Below are positions 54,099 through 63,331 of a DNA stretch of 64,000 nucleotides, in pieces. This DNA comes from UBA11986 sp963734955 (GTDB lineage: Bacteria > Bacteroidota > Ignavibacteria > UBA10030 > UBA6906). A program made the position numbers and the translations under genes. Numbering within the stretch: the stretch's first letter is position 1; every line of letters starts with the position of its first letter. The stretch spans positions 372,001 through 436,000 of the forward strand of contig CAVTJO010000005.1 in the NCBI GenBank assembly GCA_963734955.1, written 5' to 3'. The notes beneath the pieces are model-generated. The model saw nothing but the letters and a program-made list of their open reading frames with translations. It did no database searches and had not been told where the DNA came from.

Positions 54099-55790
54099 TT
54101 ACCAGGCGAAACTTGTTCCGATGCTTACGGTGCGCTGAAGTCCGACATACCCTTCCCACAACGTCTGCTTCTGATTGAAGATGTCACTCAAGGTGAAGAT
54201 GGCACTCCAGCGAGGAATTATCATGTACTCGGCGTTCACGTTGAGTACAAGTAAGGCGGGCAGAGTGCGGGTATCGGCAAGATCCTCAGACTGGTTTCCC
54301 ACAATCTGCAATGTGCTGCCGAGGTTCAAACCGAGGTCGAACCTGTGTTGATATGACACGCTGGATACAAATGATGCAAAGTACGGATTCCGATGGCCAG
54401 TTTCTGAATTCTTGTTCGACCGTACGGCGAGCGAAGCACCCAAATTATCCGCGTCCGTCACGCCAGCATACAACTCCCCATTGAGCGAGACAATTCTTGT
54501 GGTGCCCGCATAAACTACACTCCATATCCGCGTGGAATTGTAATCAACAAACAGGGGAATATCGTCGGTCTGAGTGTAACTCAAAAACACGCGAGACTGT
54601 ATCGCCGGGCTGATTTCCGATTCTGCACCGAGCGAGAAGTTCGTAAACTGCACGGCGGGGCGCACCGAGACATCTGTCGCCATGTACGGGCTCGTCCCAA
54701 CCAGTGACGTAAGCGACGCCCGCTGGACCGAAGGATCAAATTTTGCATACACCGTTAATCTCTCCGCAGCAAACCAGGAGATACCAAGCTGTGGAAAGAG
54801 CCTCCCGGACGTTCTTGTATCTGAGCCGCGGTAGAGATAGAATGCCAGCCCACCCCGAATGCTGATACCACTGCCCAAGTGGTAATTCGCGGTGACTGCA
54901 AACTGAGTGTAAAAGGGATCGGCCGTGATGGATTGGGTTGCGTAGAAACTCTTCCAAACCCCCGCACTGCCTCGTAGTTCAACGTCATCAATCTCACCGG
55001 TTGCGTCAAACTCACCGCCAAGAGACGTTTCCGTCGTTTTCGAAATATCCTTGAGCGAGCCGGATTCAACAGCAAGCCTTGTGGTATATGGAATCATTGC
55101 ACCGCTTGCGGAACTCATGGAGAGTCCGGCATCAAAATCCGTAACCGTCCGCTGCAACGACGGGCTCGTCGAGCCGTACAGGTGATAGCTGTTGCCACGC
55201 ATCGTAATTCGACCTTGCACTCGATTACCCGAAAAATCTCCGGCATCGCCATTGAGATGTGTTCCCCCGGCAAGCGAGGCATACCCCATCCGATAATCTG
55301 CATTGGGAACATGTCCCCCCGATGATCTGTATCCCGCTTTCAGGAGAAAATCACCCGATGGATACGCGTTGCCAAACCATGCATCAAAGTACGGGGTGGC
55401 GTAGGTTCCGTAGCCAACCTCAGCCTTGCCGTTGAAGCCATCGCTCAGGCCGGAAAGTCCCGCTTGACTCTTCTGCATTCCTCCAAGGTCTGCAAGACCA
55501 GCCTCACGTATCCCCGATGTTGTCGCGGCCCGCGCCGGTGTGCTCACCCACCGATCATCGGCGGAGGTTTTGGAAACCTCAGGCAGGTCAATTGCCTCCC
55601 TGCCGGTGATGACAAACTCCGGGAGATCGATCGTCGGAAGCTTCGTATTCTTCGTGGTTGAAATCGAATCAGCCGGCAACACAATCTGACGAGGCGGCGG
55701 CTCTTTCTTTTCCTGCCCGCTGACCAAGGCAACAGATGTGAAGAACAATGTTACGCATGTCATCAATGATGCTCCATCCCTTGCGCTCAT
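54099..55790 (-). CDS. Outer-membrane barrel with TonB-box-like N-terminal segment
   Basis: A 563-residue exported protein with a signal peptide (ending SGQ). After a linker comes LPEFVITGREAID, which resembles the TonB box of FCB receptors, then Gly/aromatic-rich barrel strands to the end (SIGTSFAW, terminal aromatic). I see no plug domain of usual length, so it is not a standard TonB receptor. It overlaps the TPR gene stop as ATGA. Probably the outer-membrane end of this operon's machine. Confidence 0.78.
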   Translation of the reverse strand: MSARDGASLMTCVTLFFTSVALVSGQEKKEPPPRQIVLPADSISTTKNTKLPTIDLPEFVITGREAIDLPEVSKTSADDRWVSTPARAATTSGIREAGLADLGGMQKSQAGLSGLSDGFNGKAEVGYGTYATPYFDAWFGNAYPSGDFLLKAGYRSSGGHVPNADYRMGYASLAGGTHLNGDAGDFSGNRVQGRITMRGNSYHLYGSTSPSLQRTVTDFDAGLSMSSASGAMIPYTTRLAVESGSLKDISKTTETSLGGEFDATGEIDDVELRGSAGVWKSFYATQSITADPFYTQFAVTANYHLGSGISIRGGLAFYLYRGSDTRTSGRLFPQLGISWFAAERLTVYAKFDPSVQRASLTSLVGTSPYMATDVSVRPAVQFTNFSLGAESEISPAIQSRVFLSYTQTDDIPLFVDYNSTRIWSVVYAGTTRIVSLNGELYAGVTDADNLGASLAVRSNKNSETGHRNPYFASFVSSVSYQHRFDLGLNLGSTLQIVGNQSEDLADTRTLPALLVLNVNAEYMIIPRWSAIFTLSDIFNQKQTLWEGYVGLQRTVSIGTSFAW

Positions 55791-58789
55791 TCCAACCCCC
55801 TCATTTTTCTGTTTGCTTCCTTCCCGAACTCGTCATTATTGTGTGACTTCAGTACCATCTGGTACGTTTCGCGCGCCTTTCCTTTTTCCGAGAGCGCTGC
55901 ATAACTGTCCCCCGCTTTGAGGAACGCCCGTGCAATCCATTCCCTTGCGGAAGGGTAGACATATTTCACGCGAAGGAATGCCGTGATCGCCTCCTTGTGT
56001 TTCTTCTCGCCGGCAAGGTTTTCACCGATCCGGTACTGTGCCTCGGCACCAATTTCATCAGTTCGGCGCGATGCGACCTCGGTGAGTGCCCGGATCGCAC
56101 CGCCATAGTCCCCGCGGGCGTGCAGAACGCTGCCAAGTCCAACAAGACTTTTGTCCCCGTATAGGGTGCCTTTACTCTTCTCTGCAACCGTTTCATACCC
56201 GATTCTGGCATTGTTCAGGTTCCCCGATAACTGATAGGCAACGGCCTTCTCGTACGCTCCCCGGGACGCGTATTCGCTCGCCGGGTATTCCTCCCCCAAT
56301 CTCTCGAACGTTGTAATCGCCTCGGCGTACCTCTCCTGGTTGGAATACATGAGCCCGAGCTCAAGCAATGCTTGTGGGGCAACAGCGCTCTTTCCATAGG
56401 TAGTTACGATCGCGTTGAACGAAGTGATCGCTTCTCCCGTCCTGTTCATCGCCCGATAGCTCATGGCAATCCAAAAATGAGCATCTGCTGCAAGCGAGCT
56501 CTCAGGAAACCGGGTAAGGAATCCATTATACTCCGCGATCGCCTTTTCGTAGCTCTTGGCGTTGTAGTAGAGGTCCGCCTTCTTGAAGTACAGCTTATCC
56601 ACTCCGGTGCCCCCGGGATGTCCCTTTACGAAATCATCGATCACTGAAACCGCCTGGTCATCCTTTCCCTGCAAGGCGTAGCAATACTGAATTCCATTGA
56701 TGGCATCCGGCACACTTTTGCTGTCGGGAAACTCGTCGATGACTTCCTGGTAAAAGCTTATCGCGTTATCATAATCCTTGAGATTGTAGTACGAGTCTCC
56801 AATGCTATAGATGGACTTCGGGACGAGCTCACTGCGGGGAAATACTTTGATAAGGCGCTGGAACTCCGCAATTGCTTTCTTGAATTCATTTGCCTGGAAC
56901 GCGACCCATGCGATACCATATTGGGCGTCGTCACTGAGATCCGACTTCGGGAATTTCTCGATCAGATTGCGATACTCTGCCACTCCTTTTTCCGGCGCGC
57001 CACCTTTGATATTCGCCTGTCCAAGCTGGAAATACGCGTAGTCAATGCCGGGCTTTTGACCGAAGAGTCTGATTGCGGACCGGTACACCTTTGCTGCGTC
57101 CGCATACTCTTTCCTTGCAAGGTGCGTGTCACCAAGTCTGAGGTAGGAGTCGAACGCATACTCCGAGCTGCCGTAGCTGGAGGTCAATTGGTCAAAGGCT
57201 TTCATTGCCCCTGGATAGTCGTTAAGCTTATAACTCGACCATCCGAGTCCGTATAACGCATCAACGAACTTTCGGCTATTGGGAAACGCCGAAATGACCT
57301 TGGCGTAGTTGGTCTTTGCATTCCTGTAATCGCCCTCGTCAAAGAGCGATTCGCCGAGCCAGAAGTATGCCTCATCGATTCTGGCGCGTTTCGGATAGGA
57401 TTTCACAAAGCGAATGAACTGTGTCGTTGCTCCGTCATACTTCTTGAGTTTATAAAGGGACCACCCATCCTGATACACTGCGTCAGCAATGACATCGTCT
57501 GTCGCATCTTTTACTTTCAAAGCGGAGGTAAATGCCGTGTGGGCCCCTTCATAGTCTCCAACTGCCAGGGTTGCCTCACCGAGCATACGATATGAGTCCG
57601 CTCGTTTGTCACTTTGTGGGTATTTCTTCGCGATCGTACTGAAACTCTCCTGTGCCTTTTGATATTGCTTATCGACGTATTGAATCATGCCGAGCTCGTA
57701 GAGCGCATCATCGGCGTATGGACCATCAGGCCACCGGCGCGGAACATCCGAAAATGCATGCACACTCTCCACACGCTGGCCGCCAAGCTTCAGAGCGATG
57801 CCCCGTCTGAACAACGATGCCTGGGCAATTTCATCATTTCCCTCAGCGAGCTCTCCAAAAATACCCGCTGCCTTTGCATAGTTTGACTCGTTCAGATACG
57901 TCCATGCCATCGAATACTTTACATCTCTTTCCAGACGATCCCCACTATAGTCTCTCAGAAAGGACTCGTACTGTCGAAGGGCATCATCGTAGTTTTTGAG
58001 GCTGTAATAGGATTCGCCGATTAGATAGTCAGCATCAGCCCGGTCCCTTCTCTCGGTGATGAGCTTCTTTGCAGAGGCGAGGTTCTCGATTGCCTTGTCG
58101 TAATCCTTCATATAGTACAAGCATTCACCGATCCGCACATGTACCGATGAGGTAAGATCACTCTTCGGAAAACTCGCGAGAAACTCCCCGTATTGCGCCA
58201 CTGCTTTGGAGTACTCTTTTCGATGGGCGAGAGTCCATCCCGCAGAGTACATCGCGTAATCGGAGAGCCGGCCCGTGGGATGACCCGTATATGATATCCG
58301 ATAGTATTTTAGCGCCGACACAAAATCATCCATCTTGAAGTACGATTCACCCAACCAATACGCAGCCTCACCGGCAATATCAGCGGTACCGAACTGGTCG
58401 AGAATCTGTTTGAACCGACGGACGGCATCCGGATACTTGCTATTGGCATAGTTGATCTCGCCGAGGCGAAAGAGTGCGTCTTTCCGTAATGTGCTGTGGG
58501 GGAAATCCCGGATGAATCTCTCGTAACGCTGCGCGGCAGATGCTCTCTGTTGCAGACTAAACAAGCATTCCGCCGAAAGGAAATAAGCGTCGGGCTGCTT
58601 GAGGCTATTGGGATACTTCTGTAAGAACTTGTCTAGCTCATCGAAGGCAAGTTGGTACTGTCCGTCTCTGTGCAAGCCATAACAAACGGCATAATCCCGT
58701 TCTTCAGAAGCGGGTTGCAGGGGTTGCGACAGGCCAGAGGAACAAAGGAGGCCGAGAAAAAGAAGAATATGAAGGCTTTTTCCCACCAT
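55787..58789 (-). CDS. Large exported TPR-repeat protein (CpoB/YbgF-like repeats)
   Basis: A 1000-residue protein with signal peptide (residues 1-21) and, by eye, some two dozen tetratricopeptide repeats of the outer-membrane-assembly/CpoB type (DAYFLSAECLFSLQQRASAA, DALFRLGEINYANSKYPDAV, and many Y-LG-S-Y patterns). There is no other domain. It opens the operon with the barrel, two HU genes, ExbB, ExbD and TonB, and would be a periplasmic scaffold, as CpoB is in Tol-Pal. No ribosome site is evident at the ATG. Confidence 0.88.
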   Translation of the reverse strand: MVGKSLHILLFLGLLCSSGLSQPLQPASEERDYAVCYGLHRDGQYQLAFDELDKFLQKYPNSLKQPDAYFLSAECLFSLQQRASAAQRYERFIRDFPHSTLRKDALFRLGEINYANSKYPDAVRRFKQILDQFGTADIAGEAAYWLGESYFKMDDFVSALKYYRISYTGHPTGRLSDYAMYSAGWTLAHRKEYSKAVAQYGEFLASFPKSDLTSSVHVRIGECLYYMKDYDKAIENLASAKKLITERRDRADADYLIGESYYSLKNYDDALRQYESFLRDYSGDRLERDVKYSMAWTYLNESNYAKAAGIFGELAEGNDEIAQASLFRRGIALKLGGQRVESVHAFSDVPRRWPDGPYADDALYELGMIQYVDKQYQKAQESFSTIAKKYPQSDKRADSYRMLGEATLAVGDYEGAHTAFTSALKVKDATDDVIADAVYQDGWSLYKLKKYDGATTQFIRFVKSYPKRARIDEAYFWLGESLFDEGDYRNAKTNYAKVISAFPNSRKFVDALYGLGWSSYKLNDYPGAMKAFDQLTSSYGSSEYAFDSYLRLGDTHLARKEYADAAKVYRSAIRLFGQKPGIDYAYFQLGQANIKGGAPEKGVAEYRNLIEKFPKSDLSDDAQYGIAWVAFQANEFKKAIAEFQRLIKVFPRSELVPKSIYSIGDSYYNLKDYDNAISFYQEVIDEFPDSKSVPDAINGIQYCYALQGKDDQAVSVIDDFVKGHPGGTGVDKLYFKKADLYYNAKSYEKAIAEYNGFLTRFPESSLAADAHFWIAMSYRAMNRTGEAITSFNAIVTTYGKSAVAPQALLELGLMYSNQERYAEAITTFERLGEEYPASEYASRGAYEKAVAYQLSGNLNNARIGYETVAEKSKGTLYGDKSLVGLGSVLHARGDYGGAIRALTEVASRRTDEIGAEAQYRIGENLAGEKKHKEAITAFLRVKYVYPSAREWIARAFLKAGDSYAALSEKGKARETYQMVLKSHNNDEFGKEANRKMRGLE

Positions 58790-58812
58790 AGGACGGAGCC
58801 CGATACCCTCGC

Positions 58813-58843
58813 TTAAAGTAAAAGCTTAAATGCCTTCCTCAAT
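58813..58843 (-). promoter_or_regulatory. Weak promoter candidate for the TPR-HU-SPOR-TonB operon
   Basis: On the minus strand ATTG (58843-58840), 19 bases, TACTTTAA (58820-58813), 24 bases upstream of the ATG. The match is partial. Confidence 0.3.
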
Positions 58844-59171
58844 GGGCTTAATTTAGCAGTTGGGGGGTATGAAGTCAAGTAATATTTTGAAATTCGAGCG
58901 GTTTTCGCAATCATGGCCACGAGATGTTCCACCGACGTTCCATGACTGGCGAAGGGAGCACCAAAAGAAACAGCATGGCCGCAGCTCGGCCGAACCGATC
59001 TTATTCAGGAATGTGGTTGTTAAACGTGGAAATTCCCAGTCTTCTATCAGACCGAAAGAACGGAGCGCGTTGACCCCTCAGAAGTTACACCGTCACACCT
59101 AGGGGCAGGATAATTCACTTGGAGTAGGATGGCGAGCCGACCGGACACACCCGATGCCACACGACGGAACA
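58844..59171. other. Intergenic stretch after holA
   Basis: About 330 bases separate the holA stop from the operon start region. I find no credible gene, RNA or strong terminator; a plus-strand 80-codon frame here has no supporting start or family match. Confidence 0.5.
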
Positions 59172-60191
59172 TTAGGCAAGCGCCAGTTCTTCCTGATTCA
59201 TCAGACGAACCAGCATCATTTGCATGACCTGCATAGGGTCTTGGGAAGAGGATTTGAGCTGTTCGTCAGCGGCGAGAAGCAGTTCATACGACCGCTCCAC
59301 CTGCTCCTGCGGATATTTGCCTGATGCGGCAACATAATCCTTGACGAAGTAAGGGTTGACCCCGATCGCGCTGGCAAAGTCTCCGCTCGAGGTCCCGCGT
59401 TTCCGCAAGTCGTTGAGCTTCCATAACGTGGTGAAGTAGCGGGTAAGCAAGATGATGATGAGAATTGGAGACTCTCCGGCGTCGAGCATTCGGGTAAGTA
59501 TCTCCATGGCGCTGGCAAGATTCTTGACACCGATCGCGTTCTGGAGTGCAAAGATATTGTACTCCTTCGAGATGCCGACTACTGCCCGGATATCATCCGG
59601 AGTGATTGGACGTTTCTCGCCAAGAAAGATGTAGACCTTGTCCAGCTCGTTCTGAATATCGCGAAGTGAGGTACCAACATACGCCGCGAGGATCTTGACC
59701 GCCTCAGCGTCGATCTCCCACCCTTGCTGCCGGACACGCGTGCCGATCCATCCTCCGATCTGGTAGTCGCGGATCGGATCACACTTAATGACCGTCCCCG
59801 TGCGTTTCACCATCACGTACGGTTTTTTTCGCATATCGGGTTTGACGGCTTGCAGAACCAGGCAGGTGGAAGGAGCGGGCCGCTCAATATAAGACGTCAG
59901 AAGCTCCTTGTTGACAAGCCGATCGGTTTCCCGCACAACAACAACGCGACGCTCGGCCATCAATGGAAATGAGGAGGCGTGCGAGACAATGTCCCGCGCA
60001 TCGGCATCGCTCCCGTAGACAACATCGAGGTTAAATCCCTGCTGCTCGGGAGCTAATGCCGACGTGATAATCAAGTCGATCGCCTCCTCCGCAAGGAAAT
60101 CCTCCTCGCCGTGGAAGAGATACACTGGGGAGAACTTCCGCGCTTTGAGCTCTGATCTCAGATCGCCGAACGTCAGATCGCCCTTGGCCAT
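59172..60191 (-). CDS. holA: DNA polymerase III delta subunit
   Basis: Clamp-loader subunit of 339 residues. The N-terminal FSPVYLFHGEEDFLAEEAID, the degenerate ATPase core (ERRVVVVRETDRL, STCLVLQAV) and the helical collar (AILTRMLDAGESPI region, LTRYFTTLWKLNDLRKRG) fit HolA. It begins 8 bases after the cyclophilin stop and is probably the last gene of that transcript. Confidence 0.92.
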   Translation of the reverse strand: MAKGDLTFGDLRSELKARKFSPVYLFHGEEDFLAEEAIDLIITSALAPEQQGFNLDVVYGSDADARDIVSHASSFPLMAERRVVVVRETDRLVNKELLTSYIERPAPSTCLVLQAVKPDMRKKPYVMVKRTGTVIKCDPIRDYQIGGWIGTRVRQQGWEIDAEAVKILAAYVGTSLRDIQNELDKVYIFLGEKRPITPDDIRAVVGISKEYNIFALQNAIGVKNLASAMEILTRMLDAGESPILIIILLTRYFTTLWKLNDLRKRGTSSGDFASAIGVNPYFVKDYVAASGKYPQEQVERSYELLLAADEQLKSSSQDPMQVMQMMLVRLMNQEELALA

Positions 60192-60199
60192 GGGATGAA

Positions 60200-60865
60200 C
60201 TACTTTTTTCCCTTCTCGGTGGGAACCGGAATCGGCTCTTTGCGGATCGTGACCTTTTTCATAACCACATCCACTTTCGGCTTTCCGTCCGTGGGTCCCA
60301 TTTGTGGCGTAATATCAACCTGCCCGATCTTGTCAACCACGTCCTGACCTTTGATGACCTTGCCGAAGATTGTGTAGTTCTTCGGCATTGTCGGCATGTC
60401 TTTAAGCATGATGAAGAACTGACTGGTATTGGTGTTCGGGCCGCGGTTTGCCATCGCGACGACGCCTTTCTTGTAGCCTTCCTTGAACGAGGGGGCATTT
60501 GGATTCAGCTCATCCGCAAACTCTTTTCCATAAATGCTCTTGCCACCCGAACCGGTCCCGGTCGGATCGCCACCCTGTATCACAAAGCCCTTTGATACAC
60601 GATGGAAAATGATGCCGTCAAAGTACTTCTTCTCAGCAAGTTTCACGAAATTTTCCACGGTCTTGGGAGCATCATTGCGAAAGAATTCGATCTCGATCGT
60701 TCCCATTGAAGTTTCAATCACACCAATTTCTTTTACGTTTTCCATCTTCGCGTTTTTGTCCTCTCCTTTTTTTGCTTTTTGAGCAGATATGCCTGTCGAG
60801 AAGGCAAGGGCAAGCAGTGCCAGGGCCATTGCCGTGCATGTTGAACGAGCGCCAGTCTTTGTCAT
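60200..60865 (-). CDS. Exported cyclophilin-type peptidyl-prolyl isomerase
   Basis: A 221-residue protein with signal peptide (ending ISAQ) and a cyclophilin domain (FFRNDAPKTVENFVKLAEKK, FHRVSKGFVIQGGDPTGTGS, GVVAMANRGPNTNTSQFFI). The ATG at 60865 follows AAGGAGGT, an excellent ribosome site. It probably helps fold envelope proteins. A basic C-terminus (EKGKK) is present. Confidence 0.93.
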   Translation of the reverse strand: MTKTGARSTCTAMALALLALAFSTGISAQKAKKGEDKNAKMENVKEIGVIETSMGTIEIEFFRNDAPKTVENFVKLAEKKYFDGIIFHRVSKGFVIQGGDPTGTGSGGKSIYGKEFADELNPNAPSFKEGYKKGVVAMANRGPNTNTSQFFIMLKDMPTMPKNYTIFGKVIKGQDVVDKIGQVDITPQMGPTDGKPKVDVVMKKVTIRKEPIPVPTEKGKK

Positions 60866-60884
60866 ATCGTACCTCCTTTTGTGA

Positions 60885-61595
60885 TTAGAAATAATAAGAC
60901 AATCCAAGTCGTGCACCAATCCCGAATGCATTCCCGGTCGGAAGTGAATTGAGCTGTGAGGCTTGAGAACCCGGTACTGTGCTCTTCAGGGTGCCAATAA
61001 ACTCCCATCTCATGTCTCCACCAAGATATGCAAACAGGTGATCTCCAAACGCTGTATTTGCTTCGATGTCGGCAACAACACCAGGTCCCTTGCCGGCAAG
61101 CCTGTCATCAACCAACAAGAATTTCTCAGTCAGGGTCGCGAAATGATACCCCATGCCTGCTCCAACCTTGATATTGTACAGATGCTCGTCCCACAACACG
61201 TATTGGAGGATGAGTGATGGCATATGCGACGTAAGCGTGAAGTCGGTTGAACGTCCGGGGATGTCCGGATTATACGAGGCGAGCAAATAGAGATACTCTG
61301 CCTTGAGCACCCAATCCGGCGAGAGAGGATACAGTAGTGCACCAAAGAACTGAACGGCAGACTGAAACTCAGGAACTCTTTGCACTGCGTAGCCAAATAC
61401 CAACGTGTTGATGGACTCAACGATATCGGGAGCGCCGAAATACTCTACTCCCATTCCCGCTGAGATTGCCATTCGGGACGAAAGCTGGGAATCTGCACCA
61501 GCTTCCTCAGGCGTTACCCGTGGAGTTCCAGCGGCCAAATCATGCGAACCTGTCATCATGAGCGCGACCACGATCGCAACAGCTTTCGCTTTCAT
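60885..61595 (-). CDS. Exported barrel-like hypothetical protein
   Basis: A 236-residue protein with signal peptide (KAVAIVVALMMTGSHDLAAG), then strand-rich sequence with aromatic girdle patterns, ending LGLSYYF. A small outer-membrane barrel is likely. Its start overlaps the stop of the flippase-like gene as ATGA. No family recognised. Confidence 0.7.
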   Translation of the reverse strand: MKAKAVAIVVALMMTGSHDLAAGTPRVTPEEAGADSQLSSRMAISAGMGVEYFGAPDIVESINTLVFGYAVQRVPEFQSAVQFFGALLYPLSPDWVLKAEYLYLLASYNPDIPGRSTDFTLTSHMPSLILQYVLWDEHLYNIKVGAGMGYHFATLTEKFLLVDDRLAGKGPGVVADIEANTAFGDHLFAYLGGDMRWEFIGTLKSTVPGSQASQLNSLPTGNAFGIGARLGLSYYF

Positions 61596-62629
61596 GCAAC
61601 CTGCTCTGCCGGTTTGTTCATTGCTTCACTAATGTTGATATGATCCCGCAAGAAGTAATACAATCCGAAGATGGTGACACAGATGTAGCCAACGGCGTGT
61701 GTTACAGTGGCATAACTCAGCGCTACTGGATTTGAAACATGAAAGAGCCTGATCAGCGTTTGCGCTGCGAACCAATGGTACCCTCCGGTCGCCCCCGGAG
61801 TCGGGATCGCGATGCCGATGCTGGAAATCGCGAGCACCACAATGGCTGCACCAAATCCGAGCTGGCTTTCCAGCCCGAAGGAGAAGAAAGCAAGGTATGT
61901 CATCGCAATGTACAGGAACCAGACAAGGATGCTGAGAACAAGAATTGCAAGAAAGCTACCCGGTCGTTTCACGAACAAAAAGCCGTCAAGGAACGAGTGA
62001 ATTGCTTTGTCAACTCTTTGCGTCAGATGCGGGGAAAGCAATCCAGTCGTCTTCCCAAGGATTGAGTCTGTCCAATCCCTCCTCCACATCAACACCAGTG
62101 CAATCGCAAGAAAACAGAATGTTACCAGCATGATGATCGTCCCTGCCTCGCGCAACCACGGAAACGCCTGGGACAACGGACCATTATACACCAGGGGAAT
62201 GATGACCACCAAAATGAGGAACGATACGGTATCCATGATACGTTCCACCACAATCGTACCAAGGGCCGCTCCTTTGGGAACGGATTCAAGTCTTCCTATC
62301 GTGTACGGCCGGACAAGTTCCCCTGCGCGGGGAAGCACGTTATTGACGAGATATCCGATCATCACTCCTGAAAACAGATTCCGCAGGGAGATATTGGGTT
62401 TGATTGGATCAAGCAAATAGCGCCAGCGCAGACTGCGGAACACGTGACTCGCCATCAAACAGACGAGTGAGGCTGCCATCCACCAGTAGTTCGCACCAGC
62501 GATCGACGCGTAGAGCTGCGCAAAGTCGGTTCCGCGAAAGGCAAAGTACAAAAAGCCCGCAGTCAGCAACACGCTTGCAGAGTATTTGAGAACCTGTTTT
62601 GTTCTGAGTGTCATGCGGTCGGAAGGCAC
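61592..62629 (-). CDS. Flippase-like (lysylphosphatidylglycerol synthase TM / UPF0104) membrane protein
   Basis: A 345-residue protein with eight or so membrane helices. SHVFRSLRWRYLLDPI, GYLVNNVLPRAGELVRPYTI and TPGATGGYHWFAAQTLI are hallmark segments of the MprF flippase-like family. It probably moves a lipid across the inner membrane, identity unknown. The listed start is a GTG; an ATG 15 bases later is an alternative. It is followed by overlapping barrel and cyclophilin genes. Confidence 0.87.
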   Translation of the reverse strand: MPSDRMTLRTKQVLKYSASVLLTAGFLYFAFRGTDFAQLYASIAGANYWWMAASLVCLMASHVFRSLRWRYLLDPIKPNISLRNLFSGVMIGYLVNNVLPRAGELVRPYTIGRLESVPKGAALGTIVVERIMDTVSFLILVVIIPLVYNGPLSQAFPWLREAGTIIMLVTFCFLAIALVLMWRRDWTDSILGKTTGLLSPHLTQRVDKAIHSFLDGFLFVKRPGSFLAILVLSILVWFLYIAMTYLAFFSFGLESQLGFGAAIVVLAISSIGIAIPTPGATGGYHWFAAQTLIRLFHVSNPVALSYATVTHAVGYICVTIFGLYYFLRDHINISEAMNKPAEQVA

Positions 62630-62682
62630 ATCAGAGAGACTGCAAGGAGAACCATGTACTGCGGTTCAGAGCAACGACGCGG

Positions 62683-63324
62683 TTATCGCAGGTCAACAAC
62701 TTCCACCCCCTCCGGCACCTGAAACGTGAAGCGCGAATCTTCCAGCCCGGTATTGACCTTCACCTCTGTCACCACATATTCGGTTTGCTTCCCGTTCATA
62801 TCGATGATCTCGGCTTTCCTGATCAGCCAGGTCGAGTTATCCACCCAGAGCTTCATCGTCTTCACCATCGACTGATCGTTCGTCGGTTCAAGTTTTAGCT
62901 CAAGAGCATCCGTGTTGCCGATCTTATCTGTTCCGAGGAGTGTTGCGGTGAATTCCTTTGGTGCGCCACCCAGAACCTTCTCCGGTGTGATCGAGTTTTC
63001 GTCCATCTTGAAATGATCAACCAACACTTGTTTATTTGCAGCAGAGTATGACCAGACTGTCACGCCGTCTGTAACAATTGTTTGATTCTCTGTCTCAACG
63101 CGGTACTTGTTGGTTTTTTTCAGGAGAAGTGTGCCGGTGATGTTCTGCTCGATATTTGTCAGTTCAAAATGTGTTGATTGGGAAAACCGTAGTTGTGCAT
63201 CGATGATCGAGTCGTATTTTTTCTTCACCTTTTCCAAGACATCCTGTGCAGTCTCGTCCGCCAGCAGCAACGCGCAGCTCACGATCAGTGCCGCACCAAC
63301 TGTCCCAACCACCCTGATACGCAT
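62683..63324 (-). CDS. lolA: Outer-membrane lipoprotein carrier LolA
   Basis: Periplasmic chaperone that moves lipoproteins from the inner to the outer membrane. 213 residues with a signal peptide (VGAALIVSCALLLADE) and LolA pattern: IDAQLRFSQSTHFELTN, GTLLLKKTNKYRVETENQ, LKLEPTNDQSMVKTMKLWVD, FTFQVPEGVEVVDLR. It starts 8 bases after the ftsK stop. The window has several lipoproteins that would need it. Confidence 0.9.
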   Translation of the reverse strand: MRIRVVGTVGAALIVSCALLLADETAQDVLEKVKKKYDSIIDAQLRFSQSTHFELTNIEQNITGTLLLKKTNKYRVETENQTIVTDGVTVWSYSAANKQVLVDHFKMDENSITPEKVLGGAPKEFTATLLGTDKIGNTDALELKLEPTNDQSMVKTMKLWVDNSTWLIRKAEIIDMNGKQTEYVVTEVKVNTGLEDSRFTFQVPEGVEVVDLR

Positions 63325-63331
63325 CTCCGCC

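Noticed and set aside
54099..55790. A standard TonB-dependent receptor
   Set aside because: A TonB-box-like segment is present, but no plug domain of normal length precedes the barrel.
58860..59102. An 80-codon plus-strand frame in the gap after holA
   Set aside because: No plausible start site, no recognisable domain, and both neighbours are on the other strand.
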